A DNA stretch of 64,000 nt. Source: Algorimicrobium sediminis (GTDB lineage Bacteria; Bacteroidota; Bacteroidia; Flavobacteriales; Flavobacteriaceae). This document shows, piece by piece, positions 8,350 through 19,700 of this stretch (position 1 is the first letter of the stretch; every line of letters begins with the position of its first letter). The stretch covers positions 1-64,000 of the forward strand of contig NZ_JBHULS010000008.1 of assembly GCF_042684585.1 (NCBI RefSeq). Reading direction: 5' to 3'. The notes beneath the pieces were generated by a model. It was not told the origin of the DNA, ran no database searches, and saw nothing but the letters and a program-made list of their open reading frames with translations. The position numbers and the translations under genes are program-made.

Positions 8350-8757
8350 ATGTCCCAAACCTACAATATCCAGAAAAGAAATTACACCAATCAAATAAGT
8401 TTAAACCATCTAGAAGTTTTTTACTTGCGCCTGCACGCCCATGGCATGAATAGCGATACCATATGCGATTTTTTAAACCTAGAAAAACTAAAAATTAACA
8501 GACTCCGCTTTACCATTTATTCCAAATTTAAAACTAAAAACTGGTGCCAAATTATTGCTTTGGCCCTGGAGCAAGGACACCTTAACAAATCGGATTATGT
8601 AGATGATTTGGTTAAACAAATTGCTTTAAAGCAAGTTTCGCATCTCTTACAAATAGATAAACCGGCGGCCATGCAAAAAGCCGTGTTTAAGTTTTACTTA
8701 AGTACCAAAAAAACATTCTTCAAGCCTACAACAACCAAACTGAAACAAACAAACTAA
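8350..8757 (+). CDS. HTH module protein, first half of a frameshifted tandem-module gene
   Basis: The 135-residue product is not a named family to me. Residues about 17-75 resemble a LuxR/FixJ-type helix-turn-helix: a start like LNHLEVFYLRL, a loop with HGMNSDTICDFLNL, a recognition-helix-like KLKINRLRFTIYSKF, and a following NW. The same pattern recurs in the next frame at 8763-9119. The reading frame leaves that second copy at a run of seven A (8707-8713). After the run this frame gives only a short Lys/Thr-rich tail before TAA. Adding one A would join both halves into a 256-residue two-module protein. The first half keeps its ATG and its full module, so it may be made as is. Confidence 0.6.
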   Translation: MSQTYNIQKRNYTNQISLNHLEVFYLRLHAHGMNSDTICDFLNLEKLKINRLRFTIYSKFKTKNWCQIIALALEQGHLNKSDYVDDLVKQIALKQVSHLLQIDKPAAMQKAVFKFYLSTKKTFFKPTTTKLKQTN

Positions 8758-9119
8758 CAGAGGTAGAAATTACTTTAATTAAACTAAAGTTTAAAGGCCG
8801 AAGCGCGCAATATATTCGAAAGAATCTTGAATTAAGCACGCCTAAATTTAGAATTTTAAGGCAAGGTATTTTTGAGAAATTGGGAACACAAAACTGGCTG
8901 CACACCTTCCGAAAAGGTATTCAAATTGGCATTTTAAACAGCTCCGAACCACATTTTTTAGGCACTAAAAAAGCGGTTAAGTCTGGAGCTAAAAAAATAC
9001 GCCAACTACAACAAGCAACCATGTTAAATGAAACAGACAAACAGGAGGCTATTTATAACGCGCTTTTAAATGTATATGCCGATATTGAAAACAATAGTCT
9101 CTTTAAAGTCCGGGGGTAG
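8709..9119 (+). pseudogene. Second HTH module, frame-shifted from 8350
   Basis: In the -1 frame relative to the gene at 8350 the sequence stays open from the A run to TAG at 9117-9119. It encodes a second copy of the same module: LTEVEITLIKLKFKGRS..., a KFRILRQGIFEKLGTQNW segment matching RLRFTIYSKFKTKNW of the first, and a matching C-terminal helix region (NALLNVYADI versus KAVFKFYLST). No ATG precedes it. The only early alternative start, TTG at 8880, would cut the module in half and is unlikely. It is therefore either the lost second half of one gene, a product of slippage at the A run, or a sequencing artefact. Confidence 0.6.
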
Positions 9120-9255
9120 ATTTTTTTGAAGTTGGGTAATTTGGTGCACGTTTCCCTTAAATACCCCTGAAAGGTACACTGTGTAAAATACCAATTCCGT
9201 CAACTAACATATTAATTATACATTTTAAACTACAAAACAACAGCTTATTAAAAAA

Positions 9256-9471
9256 ATGGACAGGATGAAACCCGCAACAGATAACCAAAACATGCCCCTT
9301 TTGGAAAAACGCACTAAAGTTGTTATGGCCGATAGGCCTTCTAAATTAGAATTTCTTATAAACGAGGAATTAAGCGCTTTTTATGCAAAAGGCATTCAGG
9401 TAATAGATGTTAAATATGCTATTAGTAAAGAAGTTGGATCGGCCATAATTATATACAACCCGAATATCTGA
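9256..9471 (+). CDS. Small protein resembling the Cse60 family
   Basis: This is a 71-residue protein. After a charged N-terminal 25 residues it reads KLEFLINEELSAF, then IQVIDVKYAISKE and ends SAIIIYNPNI. The order helix (INEEL), then I-x-D-[VI]-K-Y, then a closing hydrophobic strand ending in Tyr recalls the small Cse60-type proteins, in which this fold binds an unknown partner. The match is by pattern only. It lies 136 bp after the HTH module gene on the same strand, with a strong terminator about 195 bp further on, so it is probably the last gene of this small regulatory group. Start ATG 9256 is used; ATG at 9265 is an alternative. Confidence 0.5.
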   Translation: MDRMKPATDNQNMPLLEKRTKVVMADRPSKLEFLINEELSAFYAKGIQVIDVKYAISKEVGSAIIIYNPNI

Positions 9472-9666
9472 CACGTCCTTTATAAAGCATTTTTTAGCAC
9501 CAAGGCCATGTAGTAAGTACTGAACGTAACAACTACTGGGCTACAAAATTTATAGCCATTTTTTTCCTGTTTGCATACCCTACGAGTAATTGGCGCTATA
9601 CTAAAACTTGTGTTCATGTAAGTAAATACAAAAATTTATATTGAATAGCTAAAATCCCGTAAAATG

Positions 9667-9699
9667 AAAATGAGCACGATAGGCCATCGCGCTCATTTT
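9667..9699. terminator. Intrinsic terminator between convergent gene groups
   Basis: The stem AAAATGAGC/GCTCATTTT, continued after one mismatch by CGAT/ATCG with loop AGGCC, is followed on the plus strand by a run of nine or more T. It ends the plus-strand group closing with the gene at 9256. On the minus strand it is followed by CATTTT and may also serve porP/sprF. The rest of the 307-bp gap 9472-9778 holds nothing I recognise. Confidence 0.8.
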
Positions 9700-9778
9700 T
9701 TTTTTGTTAAAAATTCGGGTGTTGTATTTGGCGTAGTTGGTAGAACAAACAGCCAACGCACCTGATATGATAGCTTGC

Positions 9779-10654
9779 CTAGAAACGAATCTGCAAGTAA
9801 AACTCATGACTCCCGTTAGACCTTCCTAACAAGTCGGAATTCACCGCATATTCGTATAAATACCCAATAGCGGTACCTTTATAAATATCCAGCTGCACCA
9901 AACCACCTAAAGTATTATCTGTTCGAAAGTTGGCAGCAATTTGGTACTTATCATTTAAAACCAATTTTGCCGTGAAATCGGTTGATACCGGCGCGCCACC
10001 AACATAGCGAAACATAAATGTAGGCTGCAAAGCTAGGGACTTACTTAAACTAAAATTGTAACCCCCACTTACATAATAATGAACCCGATCTGTAGCTACA
10101 GTTGCATAGCCGTCCTCATTTTTGGCGCGTTCGGTGTTTAGCAGTCTAGGTGTGGATACAGACAAAAAGTAAGCCTCATGCTTTAAATAAAAACCAACAC
10201 CAACATTAGGATTCATTCTAGAAATATCGCCCAAACTAGGATCTTGAACAATATTAAAGGTACTTAAACCTGCTGAATTTACGCGGTAACTGTTGGCACC
10301 TGCTTTTACACCCATATACAGGTTAAGCGCATTACTTAATTGGACACGGTACGAGAAGTCTACAGAAACAAAGGTTTGCTTTTCTATAAAAACCTGATCG
10401 TTTATAACCGAAATCCCTATTGATATTTTATCGCTTAAAGGTGTCATAAATGAAAACACTTGTGTTTCTGGTGCTTCTTTTACACCCGACCACTGACTGC
10501 GAACGCCGGTTTTAAAGTAGGTATTCCCATCGACACTATTGTAAGCGGGATTTACTAAATTAAGATGGTTTTGATAAAAACCAATAGTGCTTTCTTGTTG
10601 CGCCATAACAACGCCAGAAACGATTACTAATAGATAAAAAATTACTTTTTTCAT
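9779..10654 (-). CDS. PorP/SprF-family type IX secretion outer-membrane protein
   Basis: This 291-residue protein has a signal peptide (MKKVIFYLLVIVSGVVMA, cleaved before QQ) and the family's typical start after it: FYQNHLNLVNPAYNS. It then has amphipathic beta strands (SIGISVIND, VSVDFSYRVQL, GVGFYLKH) and a C-terminal barrel strand ending EFYLQIRF. PorP/SprF proteins are outer-membrane beta-barrel partners of the type IX secretion system. Each is often encoded directly after the giant type-B substrate it helps to export or anchor, as sprF follows sprB. Here it starts 56 bp after the end of the 3265-residue CHU_C protein gene on the same strand, so the two are very likely one operon and a substrate/partner pair. 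Confidence 0.9.
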   Translation of the reverse strand: MKKVIFYLLVIVSGVVMAQQESTIGFYQNHLNLVNPAYNSVDGNTYFKTGVRSQWSGVKEAPETQVFSFMTPLSDKISIGISVINDQVFIEKQTFVSVDFSYRVQLSNALNLYMGVKAGANSYRVNSAGLSTFNIVQDPSLGDISRMNPNVGVGFYLKHEAYFLSVSTPRLLNTERAKNEDGYATVATDRVHYYVSGGYNFSLSKSLALQPTFMFRYVGGAPVSTDFTAKLVLNDKYQIAANFRTDNTLGGLVQLDIYKGTAIGYLYEYAVNSDLLGRSNGSHEFYLQIRF

Positions 10655-10710
10655 TTTATATATTTTTAAGTAGAATACCGGATTCTACATGATACCTTTT
10701 GTTTGTTATT

Positions 10711-13700
10711 CTATCTTGTTAAATATATCCAACCTTCATAATCTACAACGCCGTTACCATTTAAATCAATTTGATAAAAATAGGATCCCCCTGGAAGTGG
10801 TTTACTATTATTTTTATAATAGCCATCCCAGGTATTTCTGTAAGACCGCGCATGGAACACAAGGGCGCCCCATCGGTTATAAACAGACACCTTGTTGTTT
10901 GGATAATTTTCAATATTAAACACCATCCAGTAATCATTTATACCATCGCCATTTGGTGTAATCGCTTCTGAAATATTAATAACGTTTAGATCGCAAACAT
11001 CGCCTTGACCATTATTATTCCTGTCCTCCTGACCTGGATTGTAGGTAAATGGGCAATTATCGTCTTCATCTGGAACACCATCGTTATCATCATCATCGTC
11101 ACAAGCATCACCTATACCGTCCATATCATTATCACTTTGATTGGGATTATTGGCGAACGGACAATTATCTTCTGTATCTGGCACACCATCATTATCATCA
11201 TCGGCACCACAATTATCTTTTACCCCATCGGCATTGGAATCTATAAAGTTATTTTCAACCGTTACATTTACAATAACAGTCGCTGTGTTTCCACTAGCAT
11301 CTGTAACCGTGTATAAAACCTGATTAACACCTTCATCCGAACAACCAAAGCTATACTGATCTAGTTCGGTAGTTATGTTGCTACACGTATCAAAGCTACC
11401 CGTATCAATATCTGCTACGGTAATACTTGCTTGCCCTGCGGCATCCAATTCAATCGTGATGTCTTGACTGTTTATAACAGGACTTGTTAAATCCAATACA
11501 GTCACTTCAGCTGCAGCCGTACTACTATTTCCACTGGTATCTGTAGCTGTAAGTAGAATGGTATTCACACCCAGATGACTGCAGTTAAATTCCGTCTGAC
11601 TTAAACTTAAAGTGAAAACACAATTATCAAAACTGCCTGAATCAATATCTGCTGTTGTAATGCTTGCAAATCCTTGATCATTTAAAAATATGGTTAGATT
11701 TTCTGCTGCAACTGTTGGACTGATAGCATCCACTACGGTTACAATTGCTGTATTTTCTGCGGAATTTCCGCTAGCATCCGTTACCGTTAATGTTACCTCA
11801 TTAGGACCCAAATCTGAACAATCGAAACTTGAAATATCCAGAGACAAGCTGCTAATTGAACAAGTGTCCTCACTTCCATTATTAATCATTTCTGGTGTTA
11901 TGCTAGCCATACCGTTTGCATCTAACATTACAGTCAGATCTCTTGTAATAACCTGCGGCGCTGTTAAATCAGTTACCGTGACATTTTGTGTTACCGTTGT
12001 GGTGTTTCCGGCTTCATCTGCAATAGTCCAGGTTACCACCGTGATTCCTAGTGGGAAGGTTGCTGGCGCATCGTTTGTTACACTTGCAATACCACAGTTA
12101 TCACTTACGGTTGGCGCGCCTAATGTGACGTTTAAAGCATCGCAACTATAGTTGGTGCTTACCGTTACATCGGCGGGAGCCGTTACTATTGGGCTGCTTG
12201 CATCTATTACAGTTACTAATTGTGTTGCTGTTGTAACATTTCCGGATGCGTCTGTTACGGTCCAGGTTACAACCGTATCGCCTAATGGGAATGTAGCTGG
12301 TGCATCATTAACAAGCCCAATCACGTTGCAATTATCGGCGGTTGTGGCGGTGCCTAATGCTACCGTTGTGGCTTCGCAATTGGCATCGGCGGTTGTTACA
12401 ATATCCGCAGGCACCGTAATAGTTGGTGCTGTGGTATCATTTACTTGTACCAGTTGCGCGGCCGTTGCCGTGTTTCCGGCGTTGTCTGTTACCGTCCAAA
12501 TAACCGTGGTTTCCCCTAATGGGAAGATACTCGGTGCATTGTTGGTTACAGAGGCAATACCACAATTATCGTTGGTAATGGCATTACCTAGTGTCGCGAT
12601 TTCTGCACCGCAGGCAGCGTTGGCAGCTACCGTGATGTTGGCTGGTGCGACAATCGTTGGATTCACCGTATCATTAACTGTTACATTTTGTGTTACCGTT
12701 GTGGTGTTTCCTGCTTCATCTGCAATGGTCCAGGTTACCACCGTGATTCCTAGTGGGAAGGTTGCTGGCGCATCGTTTGTTACACTTGCAATACCACAGT
12801 TATCACTTACGGTTGGTGCGCCTAATGTGACGTTTAAAGCATCGCAACTGTTGTTGGTGCTTACCGTTACATCGGCGGGAGCCGTTACTATTGGGCTGCT
12901 TGCATCTATTACAGTTACTAATTGTGTTGCTGTTGTAACATTTCCGGATGCGTCTGTTACGGTCCAGGTTACAACCGTGTCACCTAACGGGAATGTAGCT
13001 GGTGCATCATTAACAAGCCCAATCACGTTGCAATTATCGACTGTTGTGGCTGTGCCCAATGCTACCGTTGTGGCTTCGCAATTGGCATCGGCGGTTGTTA
13101 CAATATCCGCAGGTACCGTAATAGTTGGTGCTGTAGTATCGTTTACTTGTACCAGTTGCGCGGCCGTTGCCGTGTTTCCGGCGTTGTCTGTTACCGTCCA
13201 AATAACCGTGGTTTCGCCTAATGGGAAAATACTCGGTGCATTGTTGGTTACAGAGGCAATACCACAATTATCGTTGGTAATGGCATTACCTAATGTCGCG
13301 ATTTCTGCACCGCAGGCAGCGTTGGCTGCTACCGTGATGTTGGCTGGTGCGACAATCGTTGGATTCACCGTATCATTAACTGTTACATTTTGTGTTACCG
13401 TTGTGGTGTTTCCGGCTTCATCTGCAATAGTCCAGGTTACCACCGTGATTCCTAGTGGGAAGGTTGCTGGCGCATCGTTTGTTACACTTGCAATACCACA
13501 ATTATCGCTTGCCGTTGGTGCGCCTAATGTGACGTTTAAAGCATCGCAACTGTTGTTGGTGCTTACCGTTACATCGGCGGGAGCCGTTACTATTGGGTTT
13601 ACAGTATCATTAACACTTACTAATTGTGTAGCTGTTGTCATGTTTCCTGAATTATCTGTTACAGTCCACGTTACAACCGTATCCCCTAATGGGAATGTTG

Positions 13701-16700
13701 CTGGTGCATTGTTGGTGGTTGTTGCCACGCCACAGTTATCGGCGGTTGTGGCGGTGCCTAATGCTACCGTTGTGGCTTCGCAATTGGCATCGGCGGTTGT
13801 TACAATATCCGCAGGCACCGTAATAGTTGGTGCTGTGGTATCGTTTACTTGTACCAGTTGCGCGGCCGTTGCCGTGTTTCCGGCGTTGTCTGTTACCGTC
13901 CAAATAACCGTGGTTTCCCCTAATGGGAAGATACTCGGTGCATTGTTGGTAACCGAAGCGACAGCACAATTATCGTTGGTAATGGCATTACCTAATGTCG
14001 CGATTTCTGCGCCGCAGGCAGCGTTGGCAGCTACCGTAATGTTGGCTGGTGCGACAATGGTTGGATTCACTGTGTCATTAACTGTTACATTTTGTGTAAC
14101 CGTTGTGGTGTTTCCTGCTTCATCTGCAATGGTCCAGTTTACCACCGTGATTCCTAGTGGGAAAGTTGCTGGGGCATCGTTTGTTACACTTGCAATACCA
14201 CAATTATCGCTTGTCGTTGGTGCGCCTAATGTGACGTTTAAAGCATCGCAACTATTGTTGGTGCTTACCGTCACATCGGCGGGAGCCGTTACTATTGGAT
14301 TGGTAGTATCCGTAACTGTTACATCAAACGAACAGATTGTTTGGTTACCTGAAGGATCTGTTGCCGTATACTCCAATGTTGTAGTTCCTACTGGAAATAC
14401 ATCACCAGACGTTAATCCTGTGGTATCTGTTTGTAATACTTCTATTTCTGTTTCTATTTCAGAATAGGTAACAATGACACGTGCATATGACCCTGCTGCC
14501 CATTCTGTATTTGGATTTTGATCTAAAACTAAACAATGGTCTTCTATAGCAATACTGAAAGCGTTCTCCCCATTTGACACATAACTATTTGGGTTTAAAG
14601 GAACTGTAACTATAGTATTTTGACAAACATTATAGGGACCTTCATACAAATTATCTGCATTCCCATTGAAACTAATTGGAAAATTACTAAAATCTGGTAA
14701 TCGTGAGCCTTGAGATGGCATGGATCCTGTTTCGAACCAATCTCCTTCTTGTAGTGGTAAATCGTATTCATTTGGAAGTAAATACGACTGGTAAAACTCC
14801 ACCACAACAGAAGATGGTGTTTCTAGATTTGTAGACGTCCATGCAAAATTTATTACAGGTATAGACTCCCCAGTGTAATGACATGCGAAAAAATCTAATG
14901 TATCGTTACATAAAGGACCACCAGTATTTACATAAGGAGCATCATCTTCGTTATACGAAATTTGAGATAATGGGATATAAAATATTTCTGTATTAGTCTG
15001 TCCAGCACCAGAACAGTTATCTGTTGCTGTTGGTGGATCAAAAGTGACTACGGCACCACATAATTCGTCCTCGCTTGTTACTAAAATATCGTCTATACAG
15101 GTTAAAATTGGTGGTGTTTCATCTAAAACCGTTACGAACTGCATATCTGTTGCCGTGTTTCCAGCGTTGTCTGTTACAGTCCAAATAACTGTGGTTTCGC
15201 CTAATGGGAAAATACTCGGTGCATTGTTGGTAACCGAAGCGACAGCACAATTATCGTTGGTAATGGCATTACCTAATGTCGCGATTTCTGCACCGCAGGC
15301 AGCGTTGGCTGCTACCGTGATGTTGGCTGGTGCGACAATCGTTGGATTCACCGTATCATTAACTGTTACATTTTGTGTTACCGTTGTGGTGTTTCCGGCT
15401 TCATCTGCAATGGTCCAGGTTACCACCGTGATTCCTAGTGGGAAGGTTGCTGGCGCATCGTTTGTTACACTTGCAATACCACAGTTATCGCTTACCGTTG
15501 GTACGCCTAATGTGACGTTTAAAGCATCGCAACTGTTGTTAGTGCTTACCGTTACATCGGCGGGAGCCGTTACTATTGGGCTGCTTGCATCTATTACAGT
15601 TACTAATTGTGTTGCTGTTGTAACATTTCCGGATGCGTCTGTTACGGTCCAGGTTACAACCGTGTCGCCTAATGGGAATGTGGCTGGTGCATTGTTGGTG
15701 GTTGTAGCCACGCCACAGTTATCGGCGGTTGTGGCGGTGCCTAATGCTACCGTTGTGGCTTCGCAATTGGCATCGGCGGTTGTTACAACATCCGCAGGCA
15801 CCGTAATAGTTGGTGCTGTGGTATCAATTATAGTTACATTGGCTGTAGCCGTGCTCGGGTTACCGTATATATCTGTTACGGTTAGCGTAACCATATTCAC
15901 ACCTAAATTCGTACAATCAAAATCGGTTATACTTGCTATAACACTTGCTATTTCCGTATTATCTGTAGAACCGTTGTTTATTTGATTCGGTGTCATACTT
16001 ACATCACCATTTGAATCTAAAACAAGGGTAATATCTTGTGTCATTGCTACCGGAGGCGTGGTATCCACAATAGTAACAATTGCCGTGCTATAATCCTGAT
16101 TCCCGGATGCATCTGTTGCCACTAAAATAACGGCATTATCGCCTACGTTGGCCGTTCCAAATCTGTTTGGAGAAACCAATAGGCTAAAGTCACAATTATC
16201 AGAGGAGCCATTATCTACTTGATCGGGTGTAATAACCAGTTGGCCATTAGCGCCCAAGGCTAGCGTTATATTTTGTGCTGCAGACACAGGATCAATAGAA
16301 TCTTGCACGGTAATTATAGCTATATCTGTGTTTTCGTTTCCATTAACATCTGTAACCGTTAAAGTTACCGTGTTGGTTCCTAAATTTGAACAGTCGAACG
16401 TAGTTTGTGACACAACCACAGAAGCCACCGCACAATTATCAAACGAACCGTTATTAACTTGATCTGCGGTTATGCTTGCTGTTCCGGAAGCATCTAGCTC
16501 TATAGTAAGCGGTTGCGTGAATACAGTAGGTAACACAGCATCTTCAACCGTTACCGTAGCCGTACCTGTTGACACGTTACCACTAGTATCTGTTACGGTT
16601 AACGTTACTGTATTTGCTCCTAAATGACTACAATCAAAGTTCGTACTACTTAGTGTCATACTTGCAATACCACAGTTATCACTGCTACCATTATCAATGT

Positions 16701-19700
16701 CGGACGCAGCAATCATTGCCTCGCCGTTAGCATCTAGTTGTAACGTTATGTCTTGTGTTACTACTGTGGCTCCTGTCGTGTCTTCTACTGTAACCTCTGC
16801 TGCCATGGTGCTCACATTACCACTACCATCCGTTACCGTTAATACCACCGTATTAGCTCCTAAATGACTGCAATCAAAGTTCGTACTACTTAGTGTCATA
16901 CTTGCAATACCACAGTTATCACTGCTACCATTATCAATGTCGGACGCAGCAATCATTGCCTCGCCGTTGGCATCTAATTGTACGGTAATATTTTGTGTGG
17001 CTACTGTAGGTGCTAAAGCATCTTCAACCGTTACAATAGCCGTATCTGTTGACACATTACCGCTAAAATCTGTAATTGATAAGATTACTTGGTTAGCGCC
17101 TATATCTTCACAGGTAAAATTTGTAATATCCAGAGACATGTCATCAAAACCACAATTGTCTGTACTGCCATTGTTAACCAAATCTGGCGTAATCGTAACT
17201 TCGCCATTGGCATCTAATTGTACGGTAATGTCTTGTGTCATTACGGTAGGTGCTAAAGCATCTTCAACCGTTACAATAGCCGTATCTGTTGACACATTAC
17301 CGCTAAAATCTGTAATTGATAAGATTACTTGGTTAGCGCCTATATCTTCACAGGTAAAATTTGTAATATCCAGAGACATGTCATCAAAACCACAATTGTC
17401 GGTACTGCCATTGTTAACCAAATCTGGCGTAATCGTAACTTCGCCATTGGCATCTAATTGTACAGTAATGTCTTGTGTCATTACGGTAGGTAATTCTGAA
17501 TCTGTAAAAGAGACATCAAAAGTTGTTGTTTCGCTTACCCCAAAGTCGTTTGTAACCGTTAAGGTTATGGTTGCTGAACCTTGTGCATCTGTAACCGGGG
17601 TAATGGTAATGGTGCGGTCTGCTCCTGTACTAGATGCCACTATATTTGCATTAGCAACAATAGCTGTGTTTGAGGAACTTCCTGACAGCGTTAAATTATC
17701 TACTGGCGTTGCAAAATCTGCAACTGTTACAGTAACACGTATATCTGAATTAGGGCAACTTTCTTGATTGCTTACAGCGGTTATAGAAGGTGCTGGATTA
17801 ATAACCGAAATTAATTTTGAAGCACTATTACCACAAGAAGTAAATATAGCTGTTGTAGTTCCTACTGTAAGTCCTGTAACTTCGCCACTAGCACTAATAG
17901 AAGCGATATTTGAATCACTTATTGACCACGTGCCATTTGGATACACATGCGACAATGTTAAGCTACCACCTACTGGCAATTCATGGCCACCTGTTATTTG
18001 TGGAAAGTAGCCTTCTACAAAATTACTACTATTGCCCGTTAAGGACATATTATTAAAGGTTCCTGTGTTGTTGTTAGTGGTAGCATCCAGTAATTGTATA
18101 ACACTTGTATTAACACCATTGGCAACACCTTGGTCGAAAGTATAATATCCTAACAAGCCATTCTCTTGGCCAGTTAGAGACGTATTCATATTGTTTTGAA
18201 TTTCTAATTGCGTTCTGGCATCATCCCAAAAACGAACTTCATCCAATTGCCCTGCAAAATAGTTATCTATAAAGCCAAATTGATAAGGCCCGGTAATATT
18301 AACGTTATTTGGTGCAGGTGTTGTTACCCATACCGCACCATTTACATATACTATATACTGGTTACCTTGCTTAACTAATGCGATATGAGACCAATTATTT
18401 TCCGTAAAAACTATGGGCTGATTCGTATCCGGATAATATTCAAAACGATTAAGGGTGTTGTCCTCATAAGTATCTAAATATATTTTACTTTCTTTAAAAT
18501 AAATTGATGGATTTCTTGTATTTGATGTACTTCCAGCTTGATTTCCAAAAATAGCATGGTAATTAGTATCATCAAAATTGCTTGCATCGGGTTTAATCCA
18601 TGCCTCTATTGTAAACGCAGTGGCTCCGTCCTGAATACTTAAGCCGGATAGAGACACATAATCATTAACGCCATCAAAATACAATGAATTGTTAGTAGAA
18701 ACGTAAACTGGTGTTCTGGTTACACTGGAACAACCGTTTGAAGCAAGGGACTCGGCGTAATACGTTGTTCCAGAAACCAATACTTCGGTATCCGAAAGCA
18801 CGTTACCACCAGTGGCAGCATCAAACCATTGTAAGGTTTCGTCATTTTGCACTGTGGCTTGTAAGTCTGCTAGTGTATCGCCATTACAAATTAATTTTCT
18901 GCCAGTATCAAGAACCACAGGTGCCTCTGGAGCTGGTTTAACCGTAATGACAACTTCGGCTGGTTGTGCGCAAGGATCGGAGGTATCCACAACCGAATAA
19001 GTTGTGGTTTCTGTAGGCGTTGCAATAACTTGATTGCCCGATGTTGTGTTTAAGCCGGTAGCAGGACTCCAAGCATATGTTGTGCCTCCAGACGCTGTTA
19101 ATGTAATCGACTCACCTTCACAAAGGGTAATATTGTTGCAAGCTGGGTTTTGCGCACCAAATGCCATGTTTACATACACTTCATCATTTAAATAATCAAA
19201 TGTTAAGGACGAATGCGTGCCCGGAAAACTAACAATGGTAAACCCCTCTGCACCAGTCATACTCGTGGAATTTGAGTAGGTCATGCCTAAACCATTCCAA
19301 ATTACCTGATACGGTACAGAAGTAACAATACCAACAGGATAAGTAGGGTTTCCGATACTTGAAAATGCGACTTGTGGATTTGTAACCGGTTCGCTAAAAG
19401 CAATAGTAAACGTACCGGCAAAATCATTTCTTACAACGTTGTTAGTTGGTACATTATACGCTGTAGGGAATGCGGCGTGATTAAACATTGCCGAAGTTTG
19501 CATACCACCATTAGAGTGTGTTACGGTAGCCGTAACATCCCCGAACAAAATTCCTGTTCCCGTTGTGGATGTAATCGTATTAAAAACCACCCATTCTAAA
19601 CTATTGGCTTCACATAATGAATTGGATACAACTAAGGGTTGTGGCACCAAGTTTACTGTAGCAGCAACCGCAACATTTTGAGTTGTAACATCCGTTGATG

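Noticed and set aside
8880..9119. Separate 79-residue gene from TTG 8880
   Set aside because: It would begin in the middle of the HTH module; the frame is open and module-like well upstream, so it is part of the frameshifted gene.
12152..14467. A 771-residue open frame on the plus strand, with further long plus-strand frames nearby
   Set aside because: It is antisense to the repeat cassettes of the giant surface gene. The open frame follows from the repeat's codon use; the product is low-complexity Val/Ala/Thr with no domain, and the minus-strand gene is beyond doubt.
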